Shown: piece by piece, positions 52,709 through 60,743 of the stretch
Layout: each line of letters begins with the position of its first letter
Position numbering within the stretch: the first letter of the stretch is position 1
Assembly (NCBI RefSeq): GCF_900129425.1
Contig: NZ_LT670817.1
Span: forward strand, 2,480,001 to 2,544,000
Origin: Bradyrhizobium erythrophlei
GTDB taxonomy: Bacteria > Pseudomonadota > Alphaproteobacteria > Rhizobiales > Xanthobacteraceae
Direction: 5' to 3'
DNA: 64,000 nucleotides
Made by a program: the position numbers and the translations under genes
The notes under the pieces: model-generated
Database searches by the model: none
What the model was told of the DNA's origin: nothing
The model's input: the letters and a program-made list of their open reading frames with translations, nothing else

Positions 52709-53575
52709 ATGGCGCCGCATCCGCTTGCCCGCATCATCGACCAGCTCAAGCGCGAACCCTCGCGCACCGGCTCCATCGTCATCACCTTGTTCGGCGATGC
52801 GATCGTGCCGCGCGGCGGTTCGGTCTGGCTCGGCACGCTGCTGGAGTTCTTTGCGACCATCGACATCGACAGCGGCGTGGTGCGCACGGCGATGTCGCGG
52901 CTCGCCACCGATGGCTGGCTCGAACGCAACAAGGTCGGCCGCAACAGTTTCTACCGGCTGGTGAAGAAGGGACGACAAACCTTTGATGTCGCGACAAAAC
53001 ATATCTACGATCCGCAGCCGTCCGACTGGACCGGACGCTTTGAACTTTTGCTGATCGGCAACAGTCAGGATCGCGACGTTTCGCGCGAGGCGCTGAAAAA
53101 TGCCGGCTTCGGCAGCCCGCTGCCGGGCGTGTGGATCGCGCCTTCGGGCGTTCCGGTTCCGGAGGAAGCAGCAGGCGCGATCCTTCTGGAAGTGTCGGCC
53201 GAGGACGACAGCGGCCGGCGCCTGCTCAGCGAAAGCTGGCCGCTGGATCGCACCGCGGACGCCTACCTGAAGTTCATGAAAACCTTTGAGCCGTTGCGGG
53301 ACTGGATTACCCGGCGCGAGCGGCTTTCCGATGCCGATGCCTTCACGGCGCGGATTCTGCTGATCCACTATTACCGCCGGGTGGTGCTGCGCGATCCGCT
53401 GTTGCCAACGGCGTTGCTGCCGGTGGACTGGCCGGGCAGGGCGGCCCGTTCGCTCTGCGGCGAGATCTATCGCGGGCTGCTTCCCGCGTCCGAACAATGG
53501 CTTGATCGGAATGCCAGCAACGAGAATGGGCCATTGCCGCCGGCCGGCGAGGAACTCGCGCGCCGGTTCGGCTGA
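52709..53575 (+). CDS. paaX: PaaX-family repressor of phenylacetate catabolism
   Basis: 288-residue transcriptional regulator. The N-terminal winged helix (SGVVRTAMSRLATDGWLERN and KVGRNSFYRLVKKGRQ) is the PaaX DNA-binding domain. The middle PaaX-like domain (DWTGRFELLLIGNSQDRDVS) and the C-terminal domain (ARILLIHYYRRVVLRDPLLP) follow. In E. coli PaaX represses the paa operon until phenylacetyl-CoA binds. An earlier in-frame ATG at 52658 lies inside repeat R3, so MAPHPLARIIDQLK at 52709 is preferred, though its ribosome binding site is weak; the longer form has 305 aa. It sits directly upstream of paaA in the same direction. Confidence 0.9.
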   Translation: MAPHPLARIIDQLKREPSRTGSIVITLFGDAIVPRGGSVWLGTLLEFFATIDIDSGVVRTAMSRLATDGWLERNKVGRNSFYRLVKKGRQTFDVATKHIYDPQPSDWTGRFELLLIGNSQDRDVSREALKNAGFGSPLPGVWIAPSGVPVPEEAAGAILLEVSAEDDSGRRLLSESWPLDRTADAYLKFMKTFEPLRDWITRRERLSDADAFTARILLIHYYRRVVLRDPLLPTALLPVDWPGRAARSLCGEIYRGLLPASEQWLDRNASNENGPLPPAGEELARRFG

Positions 53576-53650
53576 TACAATATGTTACAAAAATAACTTG
53601 AGTTTTGTATTTTATGATATATATTGAACGCAGTCTCCGTGGAGATCGCC
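53576..53650 (+). promoter_or_regulatory. AT-rich paaA promoter and probable PaaX operator
   Basis: A strikingly AT-rich 75-bp gap in a GC-rich window. GTTACAAAAATAAC (53584-53597) is a short inverted repeat. TTGAGT (53598-53603) and TATATT (53620-53625) are spaced 16 bp and would start transcription about 20 nt before the paaA ATG. The placement suits PaaX control, but no known PaaX box could be matched with certainty. Confidence 0.45.
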
Positions 53651-54634
53651 ATGTACACACAAGCGCTCAATACGTCCGAAGCCGAAGACCGCAATATTGA
53701 AGACGCCGGCCGTGCCGCGCAGTTTCAGGCCCGCATCGACGCCGACGATCGCATCGAGCCGAACGACTGGATGCCCGCGGCCTATCGCAAGACGCTGACG
53801 CGGCAGATTTCGCAGCACGCGCATTCCGAAATCGTCGGCATGCTGCCGGAGGGCAACTGGATCACCCGCGCACCGTCGCTGCGCCGCAAGGCGGCGCTGC
53901 TGGCGAAAGTGCAGGACGAATGCGGCCACGGGCTCTATCTCTATGCCGCGGCTGAAACGCTCGGCACCTCGCGCGAGGAACTGGTCGACCTGATGCTGGC
54001 GGGCAAGGCGAAATATTCCTCGATCTTCAACTATCCGACGCTGACCTGGGCCGACATCGGCGCGATCGGCTGGCTGGTCGATGGTGCCGCGATCATGAAC
54101 CAGATTCCGCTGTGCCGCTGTTCCTACGGTCCCTATGCCCGCGCCATGATCCGGGTCTGCAAGGAAGAATCCTTTCACCAGCGCCAGGGTTTCGAGATCA
54201 TGCTGACGCTGGCTCGCGGCTCGGAAGAGCAGAAGGCGATGGCGCAGAGCGCACTCGATCGCTGGTGGTGGCCGGTGCTGATGATGTTCGGGCCGCCGGA
54301 CAAAGCGAGCCAGCACAGCGACACCTCGACCAGATGGAAGATCAAGCGTTTCTCCAATGACGAGCTGCGCCAAAAATTCGTCGATGCGACGGTGCCGCAG
54401 GCGCAGTATCTCGGCCTCACCATTCCCGACCCCGGCATGAAGCAGAACGCGGCGGGAAACTGGGAATACAGCGCGATCGACTGGAACGAGTTCAACCAGG
54501 TACTGGCCGGCAACGGACCGTGCAACCGCGACCGGCTGGCGGCGCGGCGCAAGGCGCACGACGAAGGTGCGTGGGTGCGCGAGGCGGCGCCTGCCTATGC
54601 CGAAAAACGCAAGCGCCGCAAGGCTGCGGCGTAA
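53651..54634 (+). CDS. paaA: Phenylacetyl-CoA 1,2-epoxidase subunit PaaA
   Basis: 327-residue catalytic di-iron subunit of the ring-1,2-phenylacetyl-CoA epoxidase. Ferritin-like iron ligands appear as ExxH motifs: VQDECGHG (Glu90, His93) and CKEESFHQRQ (Glu173, His176). The characteristic WWWPVLMMFGPPD and IPDPGMKQNAAGNWEYSAID are present. The ATG at 53651 is preferred over an earlier TTG. It epoxidises the aromatic ring of phenylacetyl-CoA together with PaaC and PaaE. First gene of paaABCDE. Confidence 0.96.
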   Translation: MYTQALNTSEAEDRNIEDAGRAAQFQARIDADDRIEPNDWMPAAYRKTLTRQISQHAHSEIVGMLPEGNWITRAPSLRRKAALLAKVQDECGHGLYLYAAAETLGTSREELVDLMLAGKAKYSSIFNYPTLTWADIGAIGWLVDGAAIMNQIPLCRCSYGPYARAMIRVCKEESFHQRQGFEIMLTLARGSEEQKAMAQSALDRWWWPVLMMFGPPDKASQHSDTSTRWKIKRFSNDELRQKFVDATVPQAQYLGLTIPDPGMKQNAAGNWEYSAIDWNEFNQVLAGNGPCNRDRLAARRKAHDEGAWVREAAPAYAEKRKRRKAAA

Positions 54635-54660
54635 GCCGCCATAAATTCAGGGAGGTCACG

Positions 54661-54948
54661 ATGACCACGCCAAACACTCCGCTGTGGGAAGTCTTCATTC
54701 GCAGCCGCAACGGACTTGCCCACAAGCACGTCGGCTCATTGCACGCGAGTGACACGACACTGGCGCTGCAGGCCGCGCGCGACATCTACACCCGCCGCGG
54801 CGAGGGCCTGTCGATCTGGGTGGTCCCCTCCAGCGCGATCACCGCGTCGGATCCGTCCGACAAGGGCATGATGTTCGAGCCGGCGGAATCCAAGATCTAT
54901 CGCCATCCGACGTTCTATGATGTGCCCGACGAAGTCGGGCATATGTGA
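54661..54948 (+). CDS. paaB: Phenylacetyl-CoA epoxidase subunit PaaB
   Basis: 95-residue PaaB, small bridging subunit of the epoxidase complex. Family-typical PLWEVFIRSRNGLAHKHVGS and YTRRGEGLSIWVVPSSAI. GGGAGGTCACG precedes the ATG, 26 bp after paaA. The following paaC is separated by an unusual 183-bp gap filled with dispersed repeats. Confidence 0.95.
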   Translation: MTTPNTPLWEVFIRSRNGLAHKHVGSLHASDTTLALQAARDIYTRRGEGLSIWVVPSSAITASDPSDKGMMFEPAESKIYRHPTFYDVPDEVGHM

Positions 54949-54953
54949 CTTAT

Positions 54954-55003
54954 CTCCTCATGGTGAGGAGGCGCGCGGCGTCGTCTCGAACCGTGAGGCC
55001 ACC
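54954..55003. repeat. Dispersed repeat, family R3 (copy b, partial)
   Basis: CTCCTCATGGTGAGGAGGCG then CGTCTCGAACCGTGAGG; this is the right half of the R3 element, lying within the paa operon just after paaB. Confidence 0.8.
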
Positions 55004-55019
55004 GGACCATCCATGGAAA

Positions 55020-55100
55020 CCGTCATTGCGAGCGCAGCGAAGCAATCCATAGCCCAAGCAAGAATGGATTGCTTCGTCGCTTCGCTCCTCGCAATGACGA
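55020..55100. repeat. Dispersed inverted repeat, family R4
   Basis: CGTCATTGCGAGCGCAGCGA then AGCAATCCAT, answered by ATGGATTGCT and TCGCTCCTCGCAATGACG. A near-perfect long inverted repeat of about 35-bp arms within the paa operon. Transcribed, it would form a strong stem between paaB and paaC. Confidence 0.85.
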
Positions 55101-55131
55101 CGAGACTTAAGCGCAAAGCAGGTTAGAGAAC

Positions 55132-55908
55132 ATGGCTGTCGCGTCCATAACCGTTTCCGAAACGCCGCTGGTGCTGTACGCGCTGCGCCGGGCCGATGAC
55201 GCGCTGATCCTCGGGCATCGGCTGTCGGAATGGTGCGGTCACGCGCCAATGCTAGAAGAGGACATGGCGCTCGCCAATATGGGCCTCGATCTCCTGGGAC
55301 AGGCGCGCGAGCTCTACGCTTACGCGGCGAAGGTCGAAGGTAAGGGCAACGACGAGGACAAATTCGCGTATTTGCGCGACGTCAGGCAGTACCGCAACCT
55401 GCTACTGCTGGAACAGCCGAACGGCGATTTCGCGCGCACCATGGTGCGGCAGTTCTTCTACGCTGGCTTCGCCGACCTCTATTGGCGCGCGATGATGACG
55501 TCGAGCGATACGACGCTGGCGGCGATCGCGGCGAAATCCGAGAAGGAAAGCGCCTATCATCTCAGGCATTCGTCGGAATGGATGGTCCGGCTCGGCGACG
55601 GCACCGAGGAAAGCCATCGGCGCGCGCAAGTAGCGATCGACGATCTCTGGGCGTTTACCGGCGAGATGTTTTGTAGCGACGACGGCGAGCGCGACTTGGT
55701 CGATGCCGGCATCGCCGTCGACCCCGCGGCCTTGCATGCGCCATGGCTCAAGACGGTTTCCGATGTCGTGGGCGAAGCGACGCTCGTTCTGCCTAAGAGC
55801 GACTGGATGCAGCAGGGCGGCCGCGACGGCCGGCACAGCGAGCATCTCGGGCACCTGCTCAGCGAGCTGCAATCGATGCAACGGACCTTTCCGGGGGCCA
55901 CATGGTGA
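55132..55908 (+). CDS. paaC: Phenylacetyl-CoA epoxidase subunit PaaC
   Basis: 258-residue structural ferritin-like subunit that pairs with PaaA. The motif RLSEWCGHAPMLEEDMALAN with NMGLDLLGQARELYAYAA is diagnostic, as is KESAYHLRHSSEWMVRLGDG. The C-terminus HLGHLLSELQSMQRTFPGA is typical. Its end overlaps the paaD start by 7 bp. Confidence 0.95.
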   Translation: MAVASITVSETPLVLYALRRADDALILGHRLSEWCGHAPMLEEDMALANMGLDLLGQARELYAYAAKVEGKGNDEDKFAYLRDVRQYRNLLLLEQPNGDFARTMVRQFFYAGFADLYWRAMMTSSDTTLAAIAAKSEKESAYHLRHSSEWMVRLGDGTEESHRRAQVAIDDLWAFTGEMFCSDDGERDLVDAGIAVDPAALHAPWLKTVSDVVGEATLVLPKSDWMQQGGRDGRHSEHLGHLLSELQSMQRTFPGATW

Positions 55909-56408
55909 CTGCTGTACTCAACAAAGCTGCCGAGTTGCGGCAACGCGCCTGGGATGCCGCGGCGGGGGTGGTCGATCCCGAGATACCGGTATTGACCATC
56001 GCCGATCTCGGCGTGCTGCGCGATGTCGCGGTTAAGGATGGCCGGGTCGAGGTCGCGATCACGCCGACCTATTCCGGCTGCCCCGCGATGAACATGATCG
56101 GGCTGGAAATCGAGCTCGCGCTGGAACGCGAGGGCTTTCGCCATTCAACGGTGCGCACCGTGCTGTCGCCGGCCTGGACCACCGACTGGATGAGCGACGA
56201 CGGCCGCCGCAAGCTCAGGGAGTACGGCATCGCGCCGCCGCAAGCCGCAAGCTCCCGCCGCGCATTGTTCGGCGTGCAGCACGTGGCGTGCCCGCAGTGC
56301 GGCTCCGAGAATACCGAGGTGCTCTCCGAGTTCGGTTCGACCTCCTGCAAGGCGCTGTGGCGGTGCAAAAGCTGCCGCGAACCGTTCGATTATTTCAAAT
56401 GTCACTGA
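55902..56408 (+). CDS. paaD: PaaD, phenylacetate epoxidase maturation protein
   Basis: 168-residue protein. The N-terminal MIP18/DUF59 domain (VVDPEIPVLTIADLGVLRDV and TPTYSGCPAMNMI) implies a role in iron-sulfur or di-iron cluster assembly. The C-terminal Cys-rich part (HVACPQCGSENTEVLSEFGS, TSCKALWRCKSCREPF) is a zinc-ribbon-like tail of the PaaD type. It overlaps paaC at its start. Confidence 0.94.
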   Translation: MVTAVLNKAAELRQRAWDAAAGVVDPEIPVLTIADLGVLRDVAVKDGRVEVAITPTYSGCPAMNMIGLEIELALEREGFRHSTVRTVLSPAWTTDWMSDDGRRKLREYGIAPPQAASSRRALFGVQHVACPQCGSENTEVLSEFGSTSCKALWRCKSCREPFDYFKCH

Positions 56409-56410
56409 CC

Positions 56411-57493
56411 ATGTCCGCAACAATTCCCCGCTTTCACCGCCTCGCCGTCAACGATCTGCGCCGCGAATCCTCCGATGCGGTGTCGCTGACGTTTACGATT
56501 CCGCAAGAGCTTGCGGACGACTACCATTTCGCTCCCGGGCAGTATCTGACCCTGCGCACGACGATGGACAGCGAGGAGGTGCGCCGCTCCTATTCGATCT
56601 GCTCCGGTCCTGACGACGGCGAGTTACGCATCGCGGTGAAAAAAGTCGATGGCGGCACCTTCTCGAGCTGGGCCGCCGATGAACTGAAAAAAGGCGACGA
56701 GCTCGATGTGATGACGCCGACCGGCCGCTTCGGCATTGCGCATGCGCCCGATGAGGCGCGGGTCCATGTTGGCTTCGCCGCCGGCTCCGGGATCACGCCG
56801 ATCCTTTCGATCGTGAAGGGCGTGCTGGCGCGCGAACCCAACAGCCGCTTCTTTCTGTTCTACGGCAATCGTTCGACCGGCGGCATGCTGTTTCGCGAGG
56901 CGCTGGAAGAGCTGAAAGACCGCTTCATGCAGCGGCTTTCGATCTTCCACGTGATCTCAGGCGAAGAGCAGGACATCCCGATCCTGCACGGCCGGCTCGA
57001 CGGCGAGAAGGTGAGGGTGCTGTTGCGCTCGCTGGTCCCGGCTGATAGCGTCGATCATGTCTTCATCTGCGGCCCCACCGGCATGAGCGAGGACTTGGAG
57101 GCGACCTGCCGGGATATCGGCATCGCCGCTGACCGCATTCACGTCGAGCGTTTTGTGTCCGGACTCGGCGGCAAACCGCGCGCCAAAGCGGTCGTACCGG
57201 TCACAGCGCCGGCGAAAGCGTTTGCCGCGCTGATCATCGACGGCAAACGCCGTGAGGTGCCGGTGGCCGAAGGTGAGGCCATTCTCGACGCGGCGTTACG
57301 CGCCGGCATGGACTTGCCGTTCGCCTGCAAGGGCGGCATGTGCTCGACCTGCCGCGCCAAGCTGGTCGAGGGCGAGGCGCAGATGGAAGTGAATTATTCG
57401 CTGGAGCCCTGGGAGCTCAATGCTGGGTTCATTCTCACCTGCCAGGCACGGCCGGTCTCGGATCGGGTCGTGGTGGATTACGATCATGTGTAG
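56411..57493 (+). CDS. paaE: Phenylacetyl-CoA epoxidase reductase PaaE
   Basis: 360-residue NADPH-dependent reductase that supplies electrons to PaaA. The N-terminal FAD domain has RRSYSICSGPDDGELRIAVK, the NAD(P) domain has GFAAGSGITPILSIVKGVL and HVFICGPTGMSEDLEATC, and the C-terminal 2Fe-2S domain has FACKGGMCSTCRAKLVEGEA with the last Cys in ILTCQA. The ATG at 56411 follows paaD by 2 bp; another at 56399 overlaps paaD. The length agrees with E. coli PaaE (356). Last gene of the operon, followed by repeat R1c. Confidence 0.95.
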   Translation: MSATIPRFHRLAVNDLRRESSDAVSLTFTIPQELADDYHFAPGQYLTLRTTMDSEEVRRSYSICSGPDDGELRIAVKKVDGGTFSSWAADELKKGDELDVMTPTGRFGIAHAPDEARVHVGFAAGSGITPILSIVKGVLAREPNSRFFLFYGNRSTGGMLFREALEELKDRFMQRLSIFHVISGEEQDIPILHGRLDGEKVRVLLRSLVPADSVDHVFICGPTGMSEDLEATCRDIGIAADRIHVERFVSGLGGKPRAKAVVPVTAPAKAFAALIIDGKRREVPVAEGEAILDAALRAGMDLPFACKGGMCSTCRAKLVEGEAQMEVNYSLEPWELNAGFILTCQARPVSDRVVVDYDHV

Positions 57494-57505
57494 AGTCTCA
57501 CGAAC

Positions 57506-57600
57506 CGGTCATTCCGGGGCGCGCGTCAGCGCGAACCCGGAATCTCGAGCCAATCACCTCGAGATTCCGGGTTCAGCCCTGCGGGCTGCCCCGGAATGAC
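57506..57600. repeat. Dispersed palindromic repeat, family R1 (copy c)
   Basis: Outer arms GGTCATTCCGGGGC / GCCCCGGAATGAC and inner arms AACCCGGAATCTCGAG / CTCGAGATTCCGGGTT. It fills the gap between convergent paaE and paaK and could act as a bidirectional stop hairpin. Confidence 0.85.
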
Positions 57601-57610
57601 TCAATCAGAT

Positions 57611-58942
57611 TCAATCCCTCGGTCGCTTATCGAACACCCGCTTCGCCTTGCCGAGTGAACGCTCCAGCGTTTCCGGTGCCACGGCCCTGATGCGGGCGGT
57701 GATCCCGATGGTGTTCTTGATATAGGCGGTCACGCGCTCGGTATGTTCGACGAGCCCGCTGCCGTCCCAGCTTTCGGGGCGCGCTTCCGCCAGCACCGTC
57801 ATCTCGTCCATCCGCCCCTCGCGCGTCAGTTCGATGATGAAGTGACCGCCGCACCAGTCGGTGGCGAGCAGCACTTCCTCAATCTGGGTCGGGAACACGT
57901 TGACGCCGCGCAGGATGATCATGTCGTCGGAACGCCCGGTGACCCTCTCCATCCGCCGCATGCCCGGCCGCGCTGTGCCCGGCAACAGCCGCGTCAGGTC
58001 GCGGGTGCGGTAGCGGATGATCGGAAACGCTTCCTTGGTCAGCGAGGTAAAGACAAGCTCGCCCTTTTCGCCGTCGGGCAGTACCGCGCCGGTCTCGGGA
58101 TCGATCACCTCGGGGTAGAAATGATCCTCCCAGACATGCAGGCCGTCCTTGGTTTCCACGCATTCCTGCGCGACGCCGGGGCCGATCACTTCGGACAGGC
58201 CGTAAATGTCGGTCGCGTCCATGTCGAACGCCGCCTCGATCTCGGCGCGCATCGCATTGGTCCAGGGCTCCGCGCCGAAGATTCCGAATTTCAGGGACGA
58301 TTGGCGTGGGTCCAACCGCTGCCTTTTGAATTCATCGAGGATGGCCAGCATGTAGCTCGGCGTCACCGTGATGATGTCGGGCTTGAAATCGTTGATCAAC
58401 TGCACTTGCCGCTCGGTCATGCCGCCGGAGACCGGCACCACGGTGCAGCCCAGCCTCTCCGCGCCGTAATGCGCACCCAAGCCGCCGGTGAACAGGCCAT
58501 AGCCATAGGCATTGTGCATGATCATGCCGGTGCGGCCGCCGGCGGCGCGGATCGAGCGCGCCATCACGTCGGACCACATCTCGATATCGGCCCTCGTGTA
58601 TCCGACCACGATCGGCTTGCCGGTGGTGCCGGAGGAGGCATGGACGCGGACCAGTTTCTCGCGCGGTACCGCGAACATGTTGAACGGGTAGTTGTCGCGC
58701 AGATCGGTCTTCACGGTGAACGGAAAATGCGCAAGGTCCGACAGTTGGCGGAAATCTTTGGGGTGCACGCCGGCCTTGTCGAAGGCCTTTTTGTAATGCG
58801 CGACATTGTCGTAAGCATGCGCCAGCGTCCAGGCGAGGCGTTTTGTTTGCAGCGCCAGGATTTCGTCGCGCGACGCTCGTTCGGCCGCGTCCATCTCGGC
58901 GCGATAGCCGCTGCTGCCGGATTGAAGATTGGTCGAAGCCAT
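57611..58942 (-). CDS. paaK: Phenylacetate-CoA ligase
   Basis: 443-residue AMP-forming ligase that activates phenylacetate to phenylacetyl-CoA, the first step of the pathway. The phosphate loop is HASSGTTGKPIVVGYTRAD. IYGLSEVIGPGVAQECVETK and the hinge region MERVTGRSDDMIILRGVNVF follow, with the catalytic Lys in the C-terminal SLGKAKRVFDKRP. It is transcribed against paaABCDE and 25 bp downstream of paaI, so paaI-paaK form their own unit. Confidence 0.96.
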   Translation of the reverse strand: MASTNLQSGSSGYRAEMDAAERASRDEILALQTKRLAWTLAHAYDNVAHYKKAFDKAGVHPKDFRQLSDLAHFPFTVKTDLRDNYPFNMFAVPREKLVRVHASSGTTGKPIVVGYTRADIEMWSDVMARSIRAAGGRTGMIMHNAYGYGLFTGGLGAHYGAERLGCTVVPVSGGMTERQVQLINDFKPDIITVTPSYMLAILDEFKRQRLDPRQSSLKFGIFGAEPWTNAMRAEIEAAFDMDATDIYGLSEVIGPGVAQECVETKDGLHVWEDHFYPEVIDPETGAVLPDGEKGELVFTSLTKEAFPIIRYRTRDLTRLLPGTARPGMRRMERVTGRSDDMIILRGVNVFPTQIEEVLLATDWCGGHFIIELTREGRMDEMTVLAEARPESWDGSGLVEHTERVTAYIKNTIGITARIRAVAPETLERSLGKAKRVFDKRPRD

Positions 58943-58967
58943 CGCAGGTTTTCCCTGAATTAGCGGT

Positions 58968-59432
58968 CTATTTCAACTTGGCATCGGCATCAGTGGCCGG
59001 TACCCAAGCGCCGCCGGTGGTGCGGGAATGGCCGCGCAGTTCGGCGATCGCGGTATCATCTACGGTGACGCGCACATCGTAAATCCCGGAACGCCCGCTA
59101 CGCGAGATTTCCCGCGCGGTGGCGACCAGCCGGTCGCCGAGCTTGCCGGGCCGGATGAACGAGATATTGCACTGCGCGGCGACGGTGCGTTCGTTGCGGG
59201 AGTTGCAGGCAAAGGCGAACGCCGAATCCGCCAGCAGGAAAATAAAGCCGCCATGAGCGATCCGCTGGCCGTTCACCATGTGCGGCTGGATCGTCATGGT
59301 CAGGACGGCCTCGCCGGCCTTGACCCGCACGATCTCCATGCCGAGACCCTGGCTGGCGTCGTCTTCCTTCCACATCGCATCCGCGCAGGCGCGCGCGAGA
59401 TCGTCGGATGAAAGTGCCGCCTTGACCTTCAC
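58968..59432 (-). CDS. paaI: Hydroxyphenylacetyl-CoA thioesterase
   Basis: 154-residue hotdog-fold thioesterase. The catalytic region reads VNGQRIAHGGFIFLLADSAF and AFACNSRNERTVAAQCNISF, both PaaI-typical. It hydrolyses dead-end hydroxyphenylacetyl-CoA products and so frees CoA. It precedes paaK by 25 bp in one transcript. A near-perfect palindrome 98 bp upstream may be its operator. Confidence 0.94.
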   Translation of the reverse strand: MKVKAALSSDDLARACADAMWKEDDASQGLGMEIVRVKAGEAVLTMTIQPHMVNGQRIAHGGFIFLLADSAFAFACNSRNERTVAAQCNISFIRPGKLGDRLVATAREISRSGRSGIYDVRVTVDDTAIAELRGHSRTTGGAWVPATDADAKLK

Positions 59433-59529
59433 CGCGGTCTCCCCGCCGGTATCGGTCGCCGCCTGTCGATCAGGATCGGATACAAATGCTTCTCCCGTCG
59501 CGCCGGACTTGTTGGAACAAGCCTCTTGT

Positions 59530-59543
59530 ACTGTACGTTCAGT
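59530..59543. promoter_or_regulatory. Candidate TetR-type operator palindrome
   Basis: ACTGTACGTTCAGT is symmetric at 12 of 14 positions. The central ACGT and the A/C-TG arms resemble TetR/AcrR-family operators. It sits in the 203-bp gap between paaI (minus) and the MDR oxidoreductase gene (plus), where both promoters must lie. No TetR gene is in the window, and PaaX is a different family. Confidence 0.4.
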
Positions 59544-59635
59544 CGGCTAGTCATGCGGCGAAGCGGCCACGGTGTCAACGATCCCCCTGGCGCCAGATCG
59601 TGTTGGAAAATCGCCAGGAAATATCGAGAGCGTCC

Positions 59636-60664
59636 ATGATGTCGTCAGCCCCCAAAAATCCGGATGGTTCACCCCTGACCATGGAGGCGCACTGCGTACG
59701 CCTGCTGGCGAAGGCCGCCGATGTCGCGTCGCTGGCGCCGGTCGTCGAGCGGCGTACGCTGTCGCGGGCCGCCAACGAGGTATTGATCGACGTCAAGGCG
59801 GCGGCGGTCAATCCGTCCGATGTGAAGGCCGCGACCGGCCTAATGCCCTACGCGGTGTTTCCGCGCACGCCCGGGCGCGACTACGCCGGCATCGTGATCG
59901 ACGGCCCGGCCGGTTCGATCGGGCGTGAGGTGTTCGGTTCGTCCGGCGACCTCGGGATCCGCCGTGACGGCACCCACGCCACACATCTTGCCGTCGAAGC
60001 CGATGCCATGGTGGAGAAGCCGAAAAACCTGTCGTGGGAGGAGGCCGCCGGGATCGGCGTTCCCTTCGTCACGGCGATGGAAGGCTTTCGTCGCGCCGGC
60101 ATGCCAAAACAAGACGAGACCGTGCTGGTGATGGGCGTCAACGGCAAGGTCGGACAGGCGGCGGCGCAGATAGCAAGCTGGCATGGCGCGCGCGTGATCG
60201 GCGTGGTGCGCAAGAACGAGCCGTACGAAGGCCATGCCAACGGCAAGGTCGACGTCATCGTCTCATCGACGACCGACGTCGCCACGCGCGTACGCGAACT
60301 CACCAATGGCAAGGGCGCCGATATCGTGTTCAACACGGTCGGCGATCCCTATTTTCAGGCGGCGACCAAATCGCTGGCGGTGCGGGGACGTCAGATCCTG
60401 ATCGCCGCCATCAACAGGGTCGTGCAATTCGACATCCTGGAATTCTATCGCGGCCAGCACGCCTATGTTGGTATCGATACGCTGGGCCTGTCGTCGATCG
60501 CGACCGGCGCGGTGCTCCGGGAACTCGTTCCCGGCTTCGCCAGCGGACATCTCAAGCCGTTCCCTATCAGGCCGGCCGCGATCTATTCGCTGGAAAATGC
60601 CAAGGCGGCCTTTGTCGCAGTCGCCGGTTCATCGCGCGATCGGGTGATCCTGCGTCCGGCGTAA
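59636..60664 (+). CDS. Zinc-independent MDR oxidoreductase (quinone oxidoreductase-like)
   Basis: 342-residue medium-chain dehydrogenase/reductase. The GroES-like N-terminal part contains AAAVNPSDVKAATGLMPYAV and PGRDYAGIVI. The NADP Rossmann motif VLVMGVNGKVGQAAAQIA departs from the standard AxxGxVG only slightly. The structural and catalytic zinc Cys/His ligands are missing, as in quinone oxidoreductases. The ATG at 59636 has a weak GAGAG; an ATG at 59681 would give 327 aa. It is divergent from paaI. Substrate unknown; acrylyl-CoA or enone reduction is possible. Confidence 0.85.
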   Translation: MMSSAPKNPDGSPLTMEAHCVRLLAKAADVASLAPVVERRTLSRAANEVLIDVKAAAVNPSDVKAATGLMPYAVFPRTPGRDYAGIVIDGPAGSIGREVFGSSGDLGIRRDGTHATHLAVEADAMVEKPKNLSWEEAAGIGVPFVTAMEGFRRAGMPKQDETVLVMGVNGKVGQAAAQIASWHGARVIGVVRKNEPYEGHANGKVDVIVSSTTDVATRVRELTNGKGADIVFNTVGDPYFQAATKSLAVRGRQILIAAINRVVQFDILEFYRGQHAYVGIDTLGLSSIATGAVLRELVPGFASGHLKPFPIRPAAIYSLENAKAAFVAVAGSSRDRVILRPA

Positions 60665-60743
60665 CAAGATACCCGAGACCCTTTGCAGGCCGGGTTCTCG
60701 TATCCTATCTTGTCGCGAGCGACGAAACGTCAGGGAATCATCC

